Source: Rotaria macrura (lineage: Eukaryota; Rotifera; Eurotatoria; Philodinida; Philodinidae). From it: 64,000 nucleotides of DNA. The notes below the pieces were generated by a model. That model did no database searches and was not told the origin of the DNA. It saw only the letters and a list, made by a program, of their open reading frames with translations. This document shows positions 35,046-49,400 of this stretch, in pieces (position 1 is the stretch's first letter; each line of letters begins with the position of its first letter). The position numbers and the translations under genes are program-made. The DNA lies in assembly GCA_900239685.1 (NCBI GenBank), contig OENT01000234.1:62001-126000 (forward strand). Direction: 5' to 3'.

Positions 35046-36112
35046 ATGATTCATTTAGTTTCATCATCGCTTGCTCGACGTTTAGTGTTGGCAAATGCTT
35101 CGACCAATATTCAAGCATCCTCGAATGTAAAGCAAGAAAAACTTCCTCAAATAAAAGTTGCACTATGTATACAACGTTATGTGCATTTATCACCTGAAAT
35201 GAATCCATTAGAAAAAGATTACACAAATTTAATAGCACAATTGGAAATAGAACATAGCTATTTATCAGATCATGAATTACGACATAAGAGAGAAGCGTGC
35301 GTATAACAAGATATCTAATTTGTTTTTTTCGGCATAAAAAATATTTCGTAGTGAACATACTAAACAAAAACAAAATGCACAAACAAGCGCTGTTGCAGCA
35401 GTGAATATTGTTGAAACAGCTATTGATTTGGAGGATCGATTAGTAAAAGAATTTGAAAGTTTTCAATTCATGTCAAAAGAGACAGGTACATTGATTGAAT
35501 TTTTCTTTTTTTTTCGTCTTCGATGATTACTTATGATTTTTAATTGTTTATATCATGTTTATTTGAAGAGGATGATAAAACAAATAATCTTCGAAGTCAT
35601 AATCGAAAACTTGATCAAAATTTATTATTAGTCGTTCAACAACGAAATTCTCAATCAAACAAAGATGAATGGATTTTTCCAGAGAAAACCTATAATGGTG
35701 AACCATCGTTACGAGCAGTAAATATTCTACGTATCGAGAGCTATTAAAAATATATTCATTCATTGATTTTAGACGGCTGAACAAATAATTTCGACATGTG
35801 GAAATCTTCATGTACAAATATCAGGAAATGCTCCGCTAGCTTGTTTTAAAAATGATTTAGATCCATCGTCGAAAAAAGTAAACCAATACTTTATGAACCT
35901 ATTTTCATACATCATTTTCTATTGAATATTTTATTTTTTTGTGATAGATTTTTTTCTACAAAGCTGAGCATCTTGCAGGTGTTGTTAAACAATTCGCTAC
36001 TCTTAAATCATCACCTTATAAAGATCATGCATGGATTACTCATGAAGATCTTCCTAAATATTTGTCAGCACCATATTATCAAGCTGTTAAAGATATTTTG
36101 TTTGTGTTTTAA
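35046..36112 (+). CDS. MRPL46: mitochondrial large-subunit ribosomal protein mL46
   Basis: Five exons, 35046-35296, 35352-35485, 35569-35717, 35773-35877 and 35948-36112, give 267 residues (human protein 279). mL46 is a component of the mitochondrial 39S subunit with a Nudix-like fold. The N-terminus (MIHLVSSSLARRLVLANAS) is basic, hydroxylated and free of acidic residues, as expected for a matrix-targeting sequence. Family signatures follow in order: KVALCIQRYVHLSP, LIAQLEIEHSYLSDHELR, NRKLDQNLLLVVQQ, EWIFPEKTYNGEPSLRATAEQ, ISGNAPLACF, KIFFYKAEHLAG and HAWITHEDLPKYL. All four introns are short (55-83 bp). The exon 1 donor is GTGCGT, chosen because it alone preserves the frame. No catalytic Nudix box is evident, as in other mL46 proteins. 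Confidence 0.92.
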
Positions 36113-39100
36113 AAGATAATAAAATAAAATAGATAAACATTTTAGATGTTCATGAAACAGATAGATAACTGATATAAAAATGATTCTGTATTCTTTAATT
36201 TGTATAAACACTCGTCTATTCAAATTAATAGCTCTAGAAAATCAAATTATTGACATTGATTGTTCAATACAGATTTGAGGAAAGCTACTTCAATCTATTA
36301 ACAAGTAGTTTATCATTCGTTTTGTCTCCTCTCAACATTTTCATTTATCCAATGAACGGAACAGATATATTACGGTGCATCAGGATGCAGTGATGAAAAT
36401 TTCTTTTCTACATTAGTGATAATAGCCATCTCATGATCTTATTTTGCTTTTGTTTGGCAGATTTTCTCATTGTCACGTAAACCTATCGTCTATTGACATA
36501 CGTATTTTTCATTATGTTTCAGTCGAGATTATGCTGTATCTCTTGTCTATCGAATACAGGTCTGGTTTATATGCTGTAAAGAGGACATATTATCTTTGAA
36601 ATATTTATGGTTTTTTTTTAAAGTAGCCTAATGCCATCCAATATTCACTCGTGACATTTATCAATAATGGTTATACTTAGAAAAAATCTGAATTAGTAGT
36701 TCACGATTCATAGGTTCCATTGTTTGCTGTTGAATCTTTTGGAATTCGTTCACATACACTAATTAATTTAAAGATTGTATGAGTTCAATTTTGAAATAAT
36801 TCTACACCAACATCGAATCTGTCAATGATAAGACAGTTTTTTTATTGACCAGATAACAAAAATACTTATCATAATCTGATTTTAATTAGATGCATTTTAA
36901 TATTTTTCAAGTCATTTTTTATTTGACCCTAAATTACTGTAGATAGTACCAAGAACTACATGTGCCTGTGCAATAGGCTTTGCGAGAATCTTCAACATAT
37001 TATTTTGTTTCACCCGGTTAAATCAATGTTGTCGTAGAGAATGATAACATCAAAATGACGAATAATCTTTGTGCATTCATCTTAAGGAATAATGCTGTCT
37101 TCTTTGATATGATTGATGGCAATCAAGTCACATCAAGCTTTTCCTAGATCAATCGATCTATCTATTGTTTCAGGGTCAAGATTTTCTCGAGCTCTAGGAT
37201 GACAAGACATTTTCGTGTACTATAATTCATTATCGACTTTTGTCATAAAACAGAATGAAGAATCTAGTAATTCATAGGTCATTTGGAAATCAACTCGAAA
37301 CATGTATCTATCTGATGATTCGTTTCCACTTGTCACTATTCCCATTAGTCAATGTCAGAGTTTCACTTGCTAAATATGTTATCGATTTGTTCCATGTCAC
37401 TCACTCAAAAGTCTCTTGACATCAAAAAGAAAACAGAGATATTGCATCATCATCAGCATGCTAATGATACTGTATTTTATTTTCAGTAAACCTATGCAAA
37501 GATATGGATTGCTTGATTTCGTATGGAGAGCTCATGTCTACTTGAACTTTATGGTAGATTGAACAAAAGACTAATATCTTGCAAAATTTTCTCATCACTG
37601 GTGGTCGACAAGTAATACTTTTCGAGTTTGACTTTCATAGAAGACTTCGACACGACCCCGATTGGTTCGTCGCATACAAACTCTTGATTTCTATATGATG
37701 ACCTTAGACGATGGAACTCATTAGAACACTGATTCATTTGTAAATTTTGAGTTCGAAGAACGCAAATCATCCATTCATTATTGAACACTATCTTCTTCTA
37801 TCACCGAGCCGATGACTAAAGACTATAGTTTTGGTTCGGATATGGCCACTAAACGTGATTGGCGATCGCTATTCACTTACTGTTTACGGAGATCTTTTAA
37901 TAAATTCTTCTTTAGTCTTTGCATTCTAGTGGTTATCAAGTAGAAATTAGCATCTTAGAGTTGCTTTGAAGGTATCAATGATGACTCGAATTCCTTAGGC
38001 CTGCTACAAGTAGATGAAAACATAACATTCATCGAAGTATAATCATATTCATATGGAAAAAATCTCTTCTTTTCAACTGATTTTATACGAGGTTTGTACT
38101 CTTCAGTGATTCTAAATTTTTTTCCATACACAATTCCACGATGCGTATAAATATTAATGATCTCTTTAAGAATATAGAAGCTTTGTTTGGAAAGGCCATT
38201 TACGATCAACAGCACAAAAACTCGTGGATAATATGATGCAGATATTCACATTGAAACTTTTCGCCAGAAAATCAGCATGTTTCTCAATACCACAGATATG
38301 TTGAGTACTTCATCTCACGGTGGTACTATTATTTGCCAGAATATTTGTGGGTGTGTTCTTAAAGAATAAAATTCCGACAGATCAAAATACTGACATTCCT
38401 AGCTTTGGCCACTTCTCTAAACATGTATGAATTGGACTCGAAAATTCGATAGAAATATTGTGAAATAAATCTTTACACTATCATTCTGAGTTCCTATTAA
38501 AGTGGTTCTAATATAAAAACTAAAATATCTTGTAATCCGAGAACAGCTTTAGCCATTCTCGTCCTTTATTACACGATAACTCACAAGTGAATAAGTGTAT
38601 CTCTTAATCGAAAATAAAGACCTTATCATGTTTATCTTGTTGCTTGCTATGATAGCAGTTGACAGCAGTGCAGGACAGAAAAAATTCTTCAATGTTCGTA
38701 TTTGGTTTGGTTGTTTTATTGTATAGTTATGATAAGATCTTTGGTGACGATGTGCACTGACATATGTATATGGCATTATAATCTTCTTCACAATGTACAC
38801 ATTTCAAAGTATTTCTCTATCTCTCTCCTTGCAATGGATTATTATACGATTATCATTGATTTGTTTTTCTAATGTAAACGTGTTCATTGATCTCTAAGAA
38901 CTTAAATAATTTTTTTCATTAGCATATCGTATGGTTCGACAGTATTTTCAAGCCGATGATAAATACCAGATTCGCAACACAAATATATGTGCTTTTTTTC
39001 TAACAAACAACGATTTATACGCTTCTATCATTATAACATGTAATTGAACTATGTTTTAGCAAGAAGGTGTAAGCCAATTAAATGAATCATGTCTTATTGA

Positions 39101-40249
39101 ATGAATCTCAATGTTTTTGTATATAAACTGTTAAAATATTGACTGTAAAACAGATATTATAGGAGTGAAATTCGATTAAACCATTAGAGTGAAATGTCCC
39201 TTACAAAGGATGTTAGTATTGTTACGATGAACTTTAATAGAAGAGGTTATATAAAAAAACCAAAGATTTTCTGCATTAACATGACCCTAAAAATCACACA
39301 GCAAGGATAAGATGATCATTCTTGATTGAATTTTATACGAAAACGAAGATCTTTCAAGACTAGTGAATTCTAAAATCACTTTTCTTTCCTCAAAATGTTT
39401 TCATTTGAAAATACAGTGTCTAACTGTCTTTTGTTTAATAGATACGCTTAGATGTAGTCACGAGGCAATTGATGAAATAATTTCGTGAATTTTATCCCAT
39501 TCCACCACCGCAAAACACTATCCAGAAGAAAATCGTTCTGCGATAGGATAATACTTGTAACAAAAATATCAAAATAAAGGAATATTGACGTGAAAGTTTG
39601 CTTATTAGTAACTGATAATGCGATGTCTGCACTTCTCTGAAATTTTCAGCAACAACGATTCTTTACTTGGGAAGATAGAGCATGTTAGAAAAAAGTCGAA
39701 TTTAACAAATTTTTAAGCAAGCTTCTCCGGAATTCATTATTTCAGGTATAAAGCATTCCTTTTTACTGAACATTTCAGGGCACATTGACGGCAGTGAAAG
39801 CTGTTTATGGGCTAGGTTTAAATTCAAAATTCTTTTCCTGCAGACTTTCGTGAGATGCTATAGTTCGTTTTGACGATATTATGAGTATACGGAGGATCCA
39901 CCAGGTCTATTTTCATGATTATCTTCTTCCTGTTACACGGAGAACCGCCTTCGGCTTTAAAGGGTTAACTCTCATATGAAACAAAATGCTTTTCTTTTCT
40001 TAATGTTGTTTCTTCAATTTTCGTTTCAATGAAAACAATGAAGTTGCCGAGTATAGGACCGAAATTGACCGAAAGAAAAAACAACAGTCAATGGCTAATG
40101 ATCGAATAGGAATGTACATTTATTGTTCACATTTGTGAATGAGTTTATCTACTGTATTTTAAAATGACAGAAATGATCAGAAGCAAACTATAAACATACA
40201 CGTATATATAGATGTACCTTTGACAACAGCGTTGCACATACAATAAAAG
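36113..40249. other. 4.1-kb intergenic stretch, nothing recognised
   Basis: Between MRPL46 and the F-box-like pseudogene. Short minus-strand frames at 37549-37788 and 37955-38215 look slightly more protein-like than average but match no family I know and lack splice logic between them. No terminal inverted repeats were noticed. Confidence 0.45.
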
Positions 40250-42644
40250 ATGAGTCAATCTATTGTTCATCTTCTCGATCTGCCTAATGAAGTGTTACTT
40301 ACCATTTAAAAAAAATTGAATAATACTCATGTTCTTTATTCATTATTGGATATTAATAATGGACGTCTTGATATTCTTGCACAAGAAAAGACCTTCACTA
40401 ATATTCTCAATTTTGTATATATTGATGATATTTCTGTAATTGATCGCTTCTACATCGATATATTACCAAGAATTTGCCACAATATCAAATATTTCATTCT
40501 TGAACCGGTTTTCATGGAACGTATTCTTCTTGCTTCAGTCGATCCAAATTTAACTGAACTTAAACTCTTAAATTTCGATCAACAAATCGCTTTGAAATAT
40601 TTTACATGTGAATACTTAACATGCACTTCATCAGTTAAAAATACGTGTTAGATGGAATAGACTATTGTAAATTTCATTGTTTTTTCTTTAGATGAATCCC
40701 CACATCGATCTGTTTTTCAACAACAAATTACAAACCTTATTCTTGTTAGTAATGATCAGAGCGAAAGTATAACTTCAATGAAAGATTATACAACAAATGT
40801 ATATGTATACATCTTAAATTTCTTCAAAAATTTAAAAAATCTGAATATTATTGGATCATATGTTATGGCTTATCCAAGTTTATCACTTTGCAATTTACCA
40901 CCGACTACTTTTCATTCTTCGATTCTTACTCATTTATGTATTCATGTGGAAACTTTTGATGATTGTCTTTATTTACTTGATTGTCGACTCAAGCAATGGA
41001 CTACATTTAATGTTACTATTTATTCCATAGGGAACTCTTCAACAATAGTTCACAACATGGTAAATGCTTACAGATACTGCTGCCTATGAGATAGAGATAA
41101 TGACTACTTCAGCCCCGTTTTTGCTTTATTTTAAAGGATAATGTTGTATTAAGAACGAAAAGTATCGGATTAGTACTGATGCGTATATATTAGATCGATT
41201 GACATGGAATTTATAATTACTAAGAGTTTGGATTTGATCAAAATAAGATATAATGATTTATGAATGATTGTAAACATTGAATAGAATGAATTCTTTTATA
41301 TAGTACCAATATTTCTGATAATGGATAGATAGTAGGAATTTTCTCTAAAATTTTTCAATTATTTCCCGAATAATTCCTGCTTTTTATATTGTAAACTTTC
41401 AAAATTTAACTGATCAATTTGATATTGGTGCTTTTTAATACACAGAATTCAGAGTGTCAATCGAGAATTTTGTTACTAGAAATGTGGAAACAAGTGACAG
41501 TATTCCGTTGCTATGAACTCGGAAATCTAAAATAACTTATTACAAAACAGAAAGACAGATATCAGCATTTCTAGTGATGCGGAAAAACAATTTTCCCATA
41601 TACATTAGTGTTAATTTGCAAAAGAAATCCAGATACTTCTTGACAAAATGTATATTTCGTATAAAACAATGTAGACTAGGAAATTGTATTACTGTGACAA
41701 GTAATGATGCTTATAATTTAGTCTTTTAGATTAATGAAGAAATTTTTCTTTTTTTTCTAGGATAAGCTACCAAATCTGAAATGTTTCTCATTCAAGTTTT
41801 TCTTTCGTTTTCAACAATATGATCAAATACTCTCTCTTCTTCGTCGTATGTCTTCTCTGGAAAATTTAACATTATATCTTCGGATACAAAGTCAAAGTAG
41901 AATTAGCGATGGTACTTGTATACAAAATGATATTCTTGTTTATATGCCACAACTTCATTCATTCACATTCTGTATTAGTTCTTATTTTGACATTCGTAAT
42001 TTATCTCATAATTTATCTCGTGAAGATATCCAACAAAAATTAATAAATATCGGACGGCAAAATGCGACCAGTATCGTCAATTATACGAGCTTATACTAAG
42101 TTGCCTGTTCAATCTTCTCACTGCCGTTTGCATTTGACTATCTTGTAGATCTTGGCAATGTCTCTTCAAATATTGAATTCAGATATGTTACATATTTAAT
42201 TATGCAAGATAACGATGCATTCAGACATGAATTCTTCGTTCGAATCGCTCGATCGTTTCCATTACTGACGTATTTACGTATTTTCAATATCGAATCGCAG
42301 TTACTAGCTGATCTTCTTACATTATCAACTGGCTATAGTCAATCATATTCAATGGTTGAATATCCGCATCTTACGTCACTTGATGTGGCCTATAGCCATA
42401 AAGACTATCTTGAACAATTTCTATATGAAGCAAAAGCATATGTAACTTGTCTAAAACGCAATTGAAAGTATGCCGTCGTATCTTGAAAATAGTGACAGAG
42501 GACTTTACAAGAGAAGCAACGCGACGCAATTGTGCTAAGGTGAATCACTTAATTACTCTTCAATCGGTGAATAATTCGGAAGATCACTCTTATTATTGTC
42601 CTACGTTAAAAATGTGTTCTTGTTTTGATGATGTAATAAACTGA
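40250..42644 (+). pseudogene. decayed F-box-like protein of a bdelloid-expanded family
   Basis: The start ATG is followed by SQSIVHLLDLPNEVLLTI, an F-box-like opening, then an in-frame TAA at 40307-40309 where the family would have a codon such as TTA. The same frame then continues with no change as KKLNNTHVLYSLLDINNGRL and LNFVYIDDISVIDRFYIDIL. LRR-like segments follow in the exons from about 40692 to 41058 and from 41761. A second in-frame TAA at about 42097 interrupts NYTSLY/VACSIFSLPFAFDYLVD. Near 42450 a one-base frame change separates AKAYVTCL from SKTQLKVCRRIL...FTREATRRNCAKVNHLI. The exon 1 donor also looks degraded. I connect this layout, from memory, with a large F-box-like family in bdelloid genomes. 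Two nonsense codons plus a frameshift make it non-functional as read. F-box proteins generally recruit substrates to SCF ubiquitin ligases. Confidence 0.75.
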
Positions 42645-43036
42645 AAAAAAATGATAACCGTTACGATTAGGCAAATGAAATACAAAAAAATATCAATTTT
42701 TGACGATCATTTCTTATTTTGTGTATAAAATAATCATAGAATTATTTGATAATTATATTGTACTAATAAATAAATTCATAATGATGATACTCTCATAGAA
42801 GGCAGAGATGTCCATAGTGGTGCTGACGCATTCTTTTTTAGAAGTCAGCGCTGCGTGGCCGTGACTGTTTCTTTTTAGAAGAAATTGGAAAACTTCATGA
42901 ATTTGTACAGGATTCAGGTATCCATAAGTGTAATACTCGAAGACTAGATGGATCTCATAGATTCATATCAGTAGTTTTAGTTCAGTGCAGTAGTACGAAG
43001 GATTTTTGAAAGGTTCTTGAAAACCATCCTGACAAC
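42645..43036. other. short spacer, nothing recognised
   Basis: Sequence between the F-box-like pseudogene and the MITE. A moderately GC-rich patch lies near 42815-42870. No coding signal was seen. Confidence 0.4.
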
Positions 43037-43044
43037 GGTGGGAT

Positions 43045-43439
43045 TAGGGGTGTCACTTTAACTTTATTTTTAAAGTTAAAGTGAATTTTCTTTTTCGTAT
43101 TTATCACTACCCGGACTGGTTGATTGGTACTCACTAGACCCTCTGCAACCAATAAGACGCCAAAAAAATGAAAAATAAAACAATTTAAAACGACTTTAAG
43201 TAACTTTAAACGTTGATCTTAAAGTTTAAAGTGGTTTAAAGTCGAGTGAAACTAGTTTATTTTTTCATTCTGTTACGTCTCATAGGCTGCAACGAGCCTA
43301 GCGAGCATCAATCTATAATTCCGGATAGTGATAAATATAAAAAAGAAAATTCACTTTAACTTTAAAAACAAAGTTAAAGTAAAAACACTTTAACTTTAAC
43401 ACTTTACTTAAAGTTTTTAAAGTTAAAGTGCCACCCCTA
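43045..43439. mobile_element. hAT-type MITE, 395 bp, with 8-bp target-site duplication
   Basis: The element begins TAGGGGTGTCAC and ends GTGCCACCCCTA, so its ends are inverted repeats. It is flanked by an exact direct repeat GGTGGGAT at 43037-43044 and 43440-43447. An 8-bp duplication with ends of this kind is typical of the hAT superfamily. The inverted repeat extends far inward: AATTTTCTTTTT..TATTTATCACTA on the left pairs with TAGTGATAAATA..AAAGAAAATT on the right, making most of the element a fold-back. The subterminal regions are packed with repeats of CACTTTAACTTT and its complement. There is no open frame, so it would need a transposase supplied from elsewhere. Confidence 0.9.
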
Positions 43440-43447
43440 GGTGGGAT

Positions 43448-46400
43448 CGCATATTCTCAGCCATGATGAGCATCTCTGATAGAAGGTGCTCTAAATTCAG
43501 TTATAAGAATAAAATCATTATATTTTTGATTCGTGTACTTACACGTCTGGAAATATTAGTAAGATTTTCAAAGATATTTTGCTTTCGTGTTGATAGGGAA
43601 AAGACATACTTGTGTACTTCTCAAATCAAGGATCACTAAGAAGAGTTGTAAGTTCATGAACAACTGATTGCTCGAGGCTCCTCCTGTCTCTGATGATTTT
43701 CTCCTTGTTGCTGCTCTTCTTTTGTTTCAAAACTAACCAGTTACAGCATCCAACTGAATCACAATTCACGAAGTGTGTCATGCAGCAGTCCTTCTTCGTA
43801 CTCTTCATCTGTTTATGTAATATCCTACGGAGTAAATGAATAACAGTTGACGTTTACAATTGTAATTCTGATTGATTTTACTGTTTTGTGTCAATTTTTT
43901 AATCATTACTATTTCAATGAATTCTAAAACATGATACTTGTTGTGCATTCTAACAAATTCACTCTATTTTGTTCAGACACGACCAGCAACTTTATAGAAC
44001 GAGACATTATTGTTGATATTAGGAAATTCTAGCTTCTTAATAAGTAATTTGAATACGGCATGAAACACATGACACTCAGAAATAACGGTCGAAAAAAAAA
44101 GCAGATTGAGCCTAGCTCATTATCTGCATTGTAGTGGTGTCAAGAGCTATTTTAGAGAAACATTTTTTCAATGTAAAACTGACAATTCAAAACGTCAGGA
44201 TCACCAATAAAACTTGATTATTTTGTGATAGACAAGTTCATAGAACCATAGTTGTACTACTAAATCAATATTTTATTCACTTTCGAATAATTTTTTTCTT
44301 TATCAGCTTCTGGTTTCACTAGGATCAAGCATGCCAATACATTTAATAATGTTAAAACCTCTATTTTAGAACGAAAACAATATTATCGTTATTCAAATCT
44401 TATTCTCGTGAAGTTTTTTTTTTGCAAAATTGTTCTTTTTTCTCTAGTTGCTCAAATGGTCATTCATACATCATTTTAACTCATACACCAAATATAAAAT
44501 AAGATTCTTTTTTCTTAATGGAAAAATTTTTATTTCCTATGGATCAGTTAAAATATATATATGTAAATATATTCAACTGAAATTTACATCTAATCGATGA
44601 TTAAATGTGACGACATATTTTTTTCCAGTGAGAAAGTATTTCAGTTAGATCAGACTAACGCCATGCAATTGATGAAACTAGTTCCTTTTGTGATTCATCT
44701 GGGAATTGACAATGGAATAATTTTGATTAAAATTTACAGTAATGAGGCCAATATCAGGTCACCATCAAGACGATTAGATTCAGTAAGTTTATGCAAAAAT
44801 AAAACGTTCAGAGAAAAGAATTAATGTTCAGATCACTCATCCTATTTCAATATTCAATCTCTAGCGATGGCAAGTTACGTTATTACCTCGTACTATACGA
44901 AGACCAAAGCAATAATCGATGGGTGCGTTGTAGAAAAATGATTGTAATATTTTTCATCGGTGAATTTTCTACCAAGATTGCACGCATAACTCATAAAATC
45001 GTTCGTGTTCGAGTGTAAAATATCTCTATTCATTTTGAAAACATAGACATCACACATTTTATTGTATGTGTGAATATTATTTTGGAACTTGATTTTCATG
45101 TATTCACTGAACAAAGAATATCCATCTAACGCTTGTTATTTGACTTCACAATCATAGACGTTGTCGTTCTAGTCATCTAATATATAAATGAAGCTATGCT
45201 CAATTGACTTCGTTCTTATTTGGAGTTACTTTAAAGAAAACTATCAGAATAGAATAGAATAAAATTAAGATAAGTATGTTCAAAGTTGTTCTTCATGTTT
45301 CATTGAAACTTTGCTGGGAGATGAATTCGAAGAGACTCGTACTTGTATAAAGAAGAGTCAGTATTAAACTATTAAAATAAAGGTTTTCGAAAAGAAAAAA
45401 ATATTCGCATCGACTTCTAGAATCAATATTAAACATGTGTGGGATTAACTTTTCCGACAACGATTATTGTTCATTAAAATACATTTCAATTCTGGGAACA
45501 TTTGAATTACTCTGAGATTTTTGGAATAACTTTACCGTAGTCTACGATCGAACTTTTACTAACTGAGTCATATTTTTGAAAAGCTACCAGAGTATATTGT
45601 ATATCTACAGTATATATTTTTAGATTTTTTTATCAGGAACTTGAAGTAAAAACTTACCTCGTAGTTCAAGTTGTAAGTCAATTTTAAGGTTTGGTTTTAA
45701 AGACTTAAATGAAACGAAATATCTGTGTTTTAGTAGATATTTTAATATTTGAATCAATCATAATCATATGAAATGAATGACAGTAACTCGTAAAATTCTT
45801 TCTGAATAAAAAACTATACAACATTATCGAATATTGATCAGAAATCTTGTCCCTGGTCTTCGCAAGGAGAGCAACATAAACTAACTATAAATAAACCGCT
45901 AGTTTACTTTCGTTTGATATAAGAAACTTACCTTCTAACAAAAGATACCTCTGAATATCATCTCCCTGAAACTACCCGTATCAAGCAGGAGCAGTCCTAA
46001 TTGATCTTTCCCAATGGAAGATTCGATACAAAGGACAGTTGGATCTGACCGTGATCATGATATCAATGTTGCTCACATACATTTCTCTCTTACGAAACTT
46101 TTGAAGAGTCAAATGATTTTCTATTCCCCTAGTTCTGAAAGTAGTTTCATACAGTAGCAGTTGATGTTTGCCAATGAATGCATAGAAATCTATGCAACCG
46201 AAATTTTTTTAATCTAGATTTGTAAAATAACAAAAACTCTTACCGTAGCAGGCTCTTATCAGAAATGCAACCGAAAAAAATGTTTTTGCTCTTATGGTTG
46301 CTTGATTGGACACTAGTGTACTAACTATAGTTGAGATGGTTCAAGCCAGTAAACATGTTATTCGTTGAAAAATAAGGTCGACCCTGACTGGAAAGAAATA

Positions 46401-49400
46401 TAAAGAATACGATGTATACTTGTTACTAATCATCGGCTTTATTGAGAAACGATAAGACACTCGTACACAAAGTGTCGATGTGCATAGTTGGTTGCTATTC
46501 AATTTACCATTTAGAATAAGTAATGCTTTCTTTTTAAAACTATTTCAAATAGTAAAGAGTTAACTGTTAGTTTTCATACTTCATCTTGAGAATTCGATAC
46601 GACTTGTCATTAGTGACGTCTTCATTCAATCAGAAAAACTCAACATCGACTATTTTTTGTAACAAATAAACATTAACGATAGAGACAAATTGTGACACGG
46701 AACATAAATAAAAATCAACATGTTCATAATCTGCTACGTATAATTTATCACTTTTTTTTTCATTCAAACCTTATAATATATATGAGATAGACTCGTTTCA
46801 ACAAATATCTTTTCCTCGTATATCGAACGCTAGATAACTTCATGGTCATTTCGAACTTCTATTCAAAAGAGTTGATATAGACAAACAAATACCAGAATAA
46901 TCGTGTGAAAAATTTTCAGAGTTTTGTCCATTCAAATGTTATTTTTCATGACAGTTATTGAACTTGAATACTCCTATTCATGCCATTGTAAATGGTAATA
47001 TATCTTTAGTAACCGTGATCAAGTCTTCCATAGAATTGAAAAATTGCCTTTCATTGTGTCTAAATAATGTCACATAGTAGTAATCTTTGATATGAATTGA
47101 GTTTTATTGAGGACTATCATTCAAGATGTACTAGATAAATAGGTCGATGATTCTATTAGATTCATTAGTTTCATTTAGTTTTTGAATCAATCACACAGCT
47201 TACGATATAAGTGAAAATCTTAATATTTATTCTTCTTTGATATATCTTATTGAGTAGGAATGAAATAATTAGAGCGCCATTTTATGATTCATAGTTTTTA
47301 ACTCAATGACACGATGTTAAAAATGAATATATTCTAAAATCTAATACCAGATTTTGTTTCTCTTTTATATCAGATTTTTCAGTTGCACCACAACTTTCTC
47401 ATTCTTTCATTCACCTTTCATTTCTGATTTACCTAGACAATTGAAACAAAAATATTTTTGTATATGTTGATGAGAATGCATTTTTCCTTTTGTGATCAGA
47501 GAGACGCTTATCATCCTTGACCTTTCTAGATTTTATTCAGAAGATACTGATAATCAAGAGATTAATACGATTTGTAAAACAACAACAAAATACCAGGTTA
47601 GTCACAAATATGGTAGAGATAAATGATATTTTATTAGTACAAGAAACAATTACTTCAATATGAATGATCTGATATGACAGCCGCACAGATAACATAGAAC
47701 AAGTTGGGTGAGGGAATTACTTCATGTAACAAAATCTGTAACAATCATAGCATCGTTATTTTATTTTATCTTTTTCTTTAAGCAACCAATCATTGGTTCA
47801 AAAGAAGAATCTAGGCTCTCACTGTAAGTGAATTCAATGAAATCATTTTGATTTTTGATGACAACGTGTAAGGACATGAGAGCATCGCTCTAGCCTCCAT
47901 TAATCCATTTTTGATTGGTCGAATCATTTGATGGATGTATAAAGAAATATATGAGTCATCAAGGTAAGTAGAAAAATACTTTCATTCAATGATTTGTTCG
48001 TATTTTTGTCCGTTTATTTTTTATCTATATACGTCATAAAATTTACGTTAAAAAAATTTGCGTAAAATTGTTTTCTTTCAAACAAAAACACATTTATCGT
48101 TTCCAGGTTTGATTTTAGTTTTATTTTATACTCATTAAATCATTGATATATGTTCAAGTAAATCATTCACTTAGAATATGTCCTTCTTTTTCATAATTGT
48201 CAAAAATATTTTTTCATTTATGCCTATTTTATTATATTGACACCTAAAGGCATATAAATATACGTTCGTCTCAAGTCGTGACAAGAGCCAACTCAATTCA
48301 TTGTATGTCCTCATCTCTATTTTCTCTGTATGTCCTCAAGATCGGTCATTCATTATTTTTCTTTTGTCTCGTTTTTCATCGCAGACGACACTGAATAAAT
48401 TAGTGTGATTGATACCGTTTAGACTCATTCGAATTTTTATTCTTTTTTATTTTATTTTAACTTGACCAGTCGAATAGAAAAAGATAATATTGTACAAAAA
48501 TGACACGTTATCATCATCTACAACCACATCAGTTTCATTCTTTCATATTCGACCTCATTAGAAGAAGACGAAGGAGAAGAATCAACGTGTATTGTACATA
48601 TCGTTTGTTCGTTCGTTCGTTCTTCTCATTTTTTTGTTCTTTTCCCTTCCAAACGTACGACGTAGGCAAACGAAGAATTCTCTCTTTCGATACAGTAAAT
48701 TAATGGTTGAAATCTTACGGGCTTCACCGACGCCGCTGTTCGTCTGAATTATTTATTGTGTATCTGTCTGCTACTTCTCTCATTTCTCTCTCTCTCTCTC
48801 CTTTTCGTACACAATTGACTTTCTTCTTATCTCTCATTTTCTTCTTTCTCTGTGTGTGTATGTCGCTGTCGCTCTGTGTGTGTCTCCCTTCAGTTGTTTG
48901 TTCACTCTACTGCTTTTGTTAAAATAGCGGCAATATATAGTGGCCATCACCGTCTTAAGATAAATGCGAAACAACATGCATGAGACTTAATCCTCGATAT
49001 ATGTAAAAAATAGAGATCAGTGCTATTTATTTAGAATTTTCAATTTCATTTCTTCTTTCCTTCTCTTCTCTTGATTTTTACCTCGTAAGCTTTTTTCGAT
49101 TTTGGTTAAAAAACAACAACAGTCTTTAATCTATACATATGCACATTTGTAATGGGGTAAGTTTACTAATAGTTACATAATATTTGCAGAGAATTGAATA
49201 GATGAATATGTGTGTGTGTTGGACACATAATTCGATAGTCTGTCTGCTTGCGTGTTAGACATAAATTACACGCAAATTGAGCTAGCAGAACTTATACTAT
49301 TGACCTGGATATAAAACATAGTCGAACACAAGAATAAAAAACTAAAGAACGTTGAGTCATAAAATGGGCGAGCAATGTGAGGCAATGATACCATTGAGCT

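Noticed and set aside
37549..38215. Two minus-strand frames that look mildly protein-like
   Set aside because: No recognisable motif, no compatible splice sites between them, and no codon pattern like the real genes nearby.
44597..45018. Adjacent plus-strand frames (75 and 64 codons)
   Set aside because: They abut by chance; no family similarity and no conserved motif.
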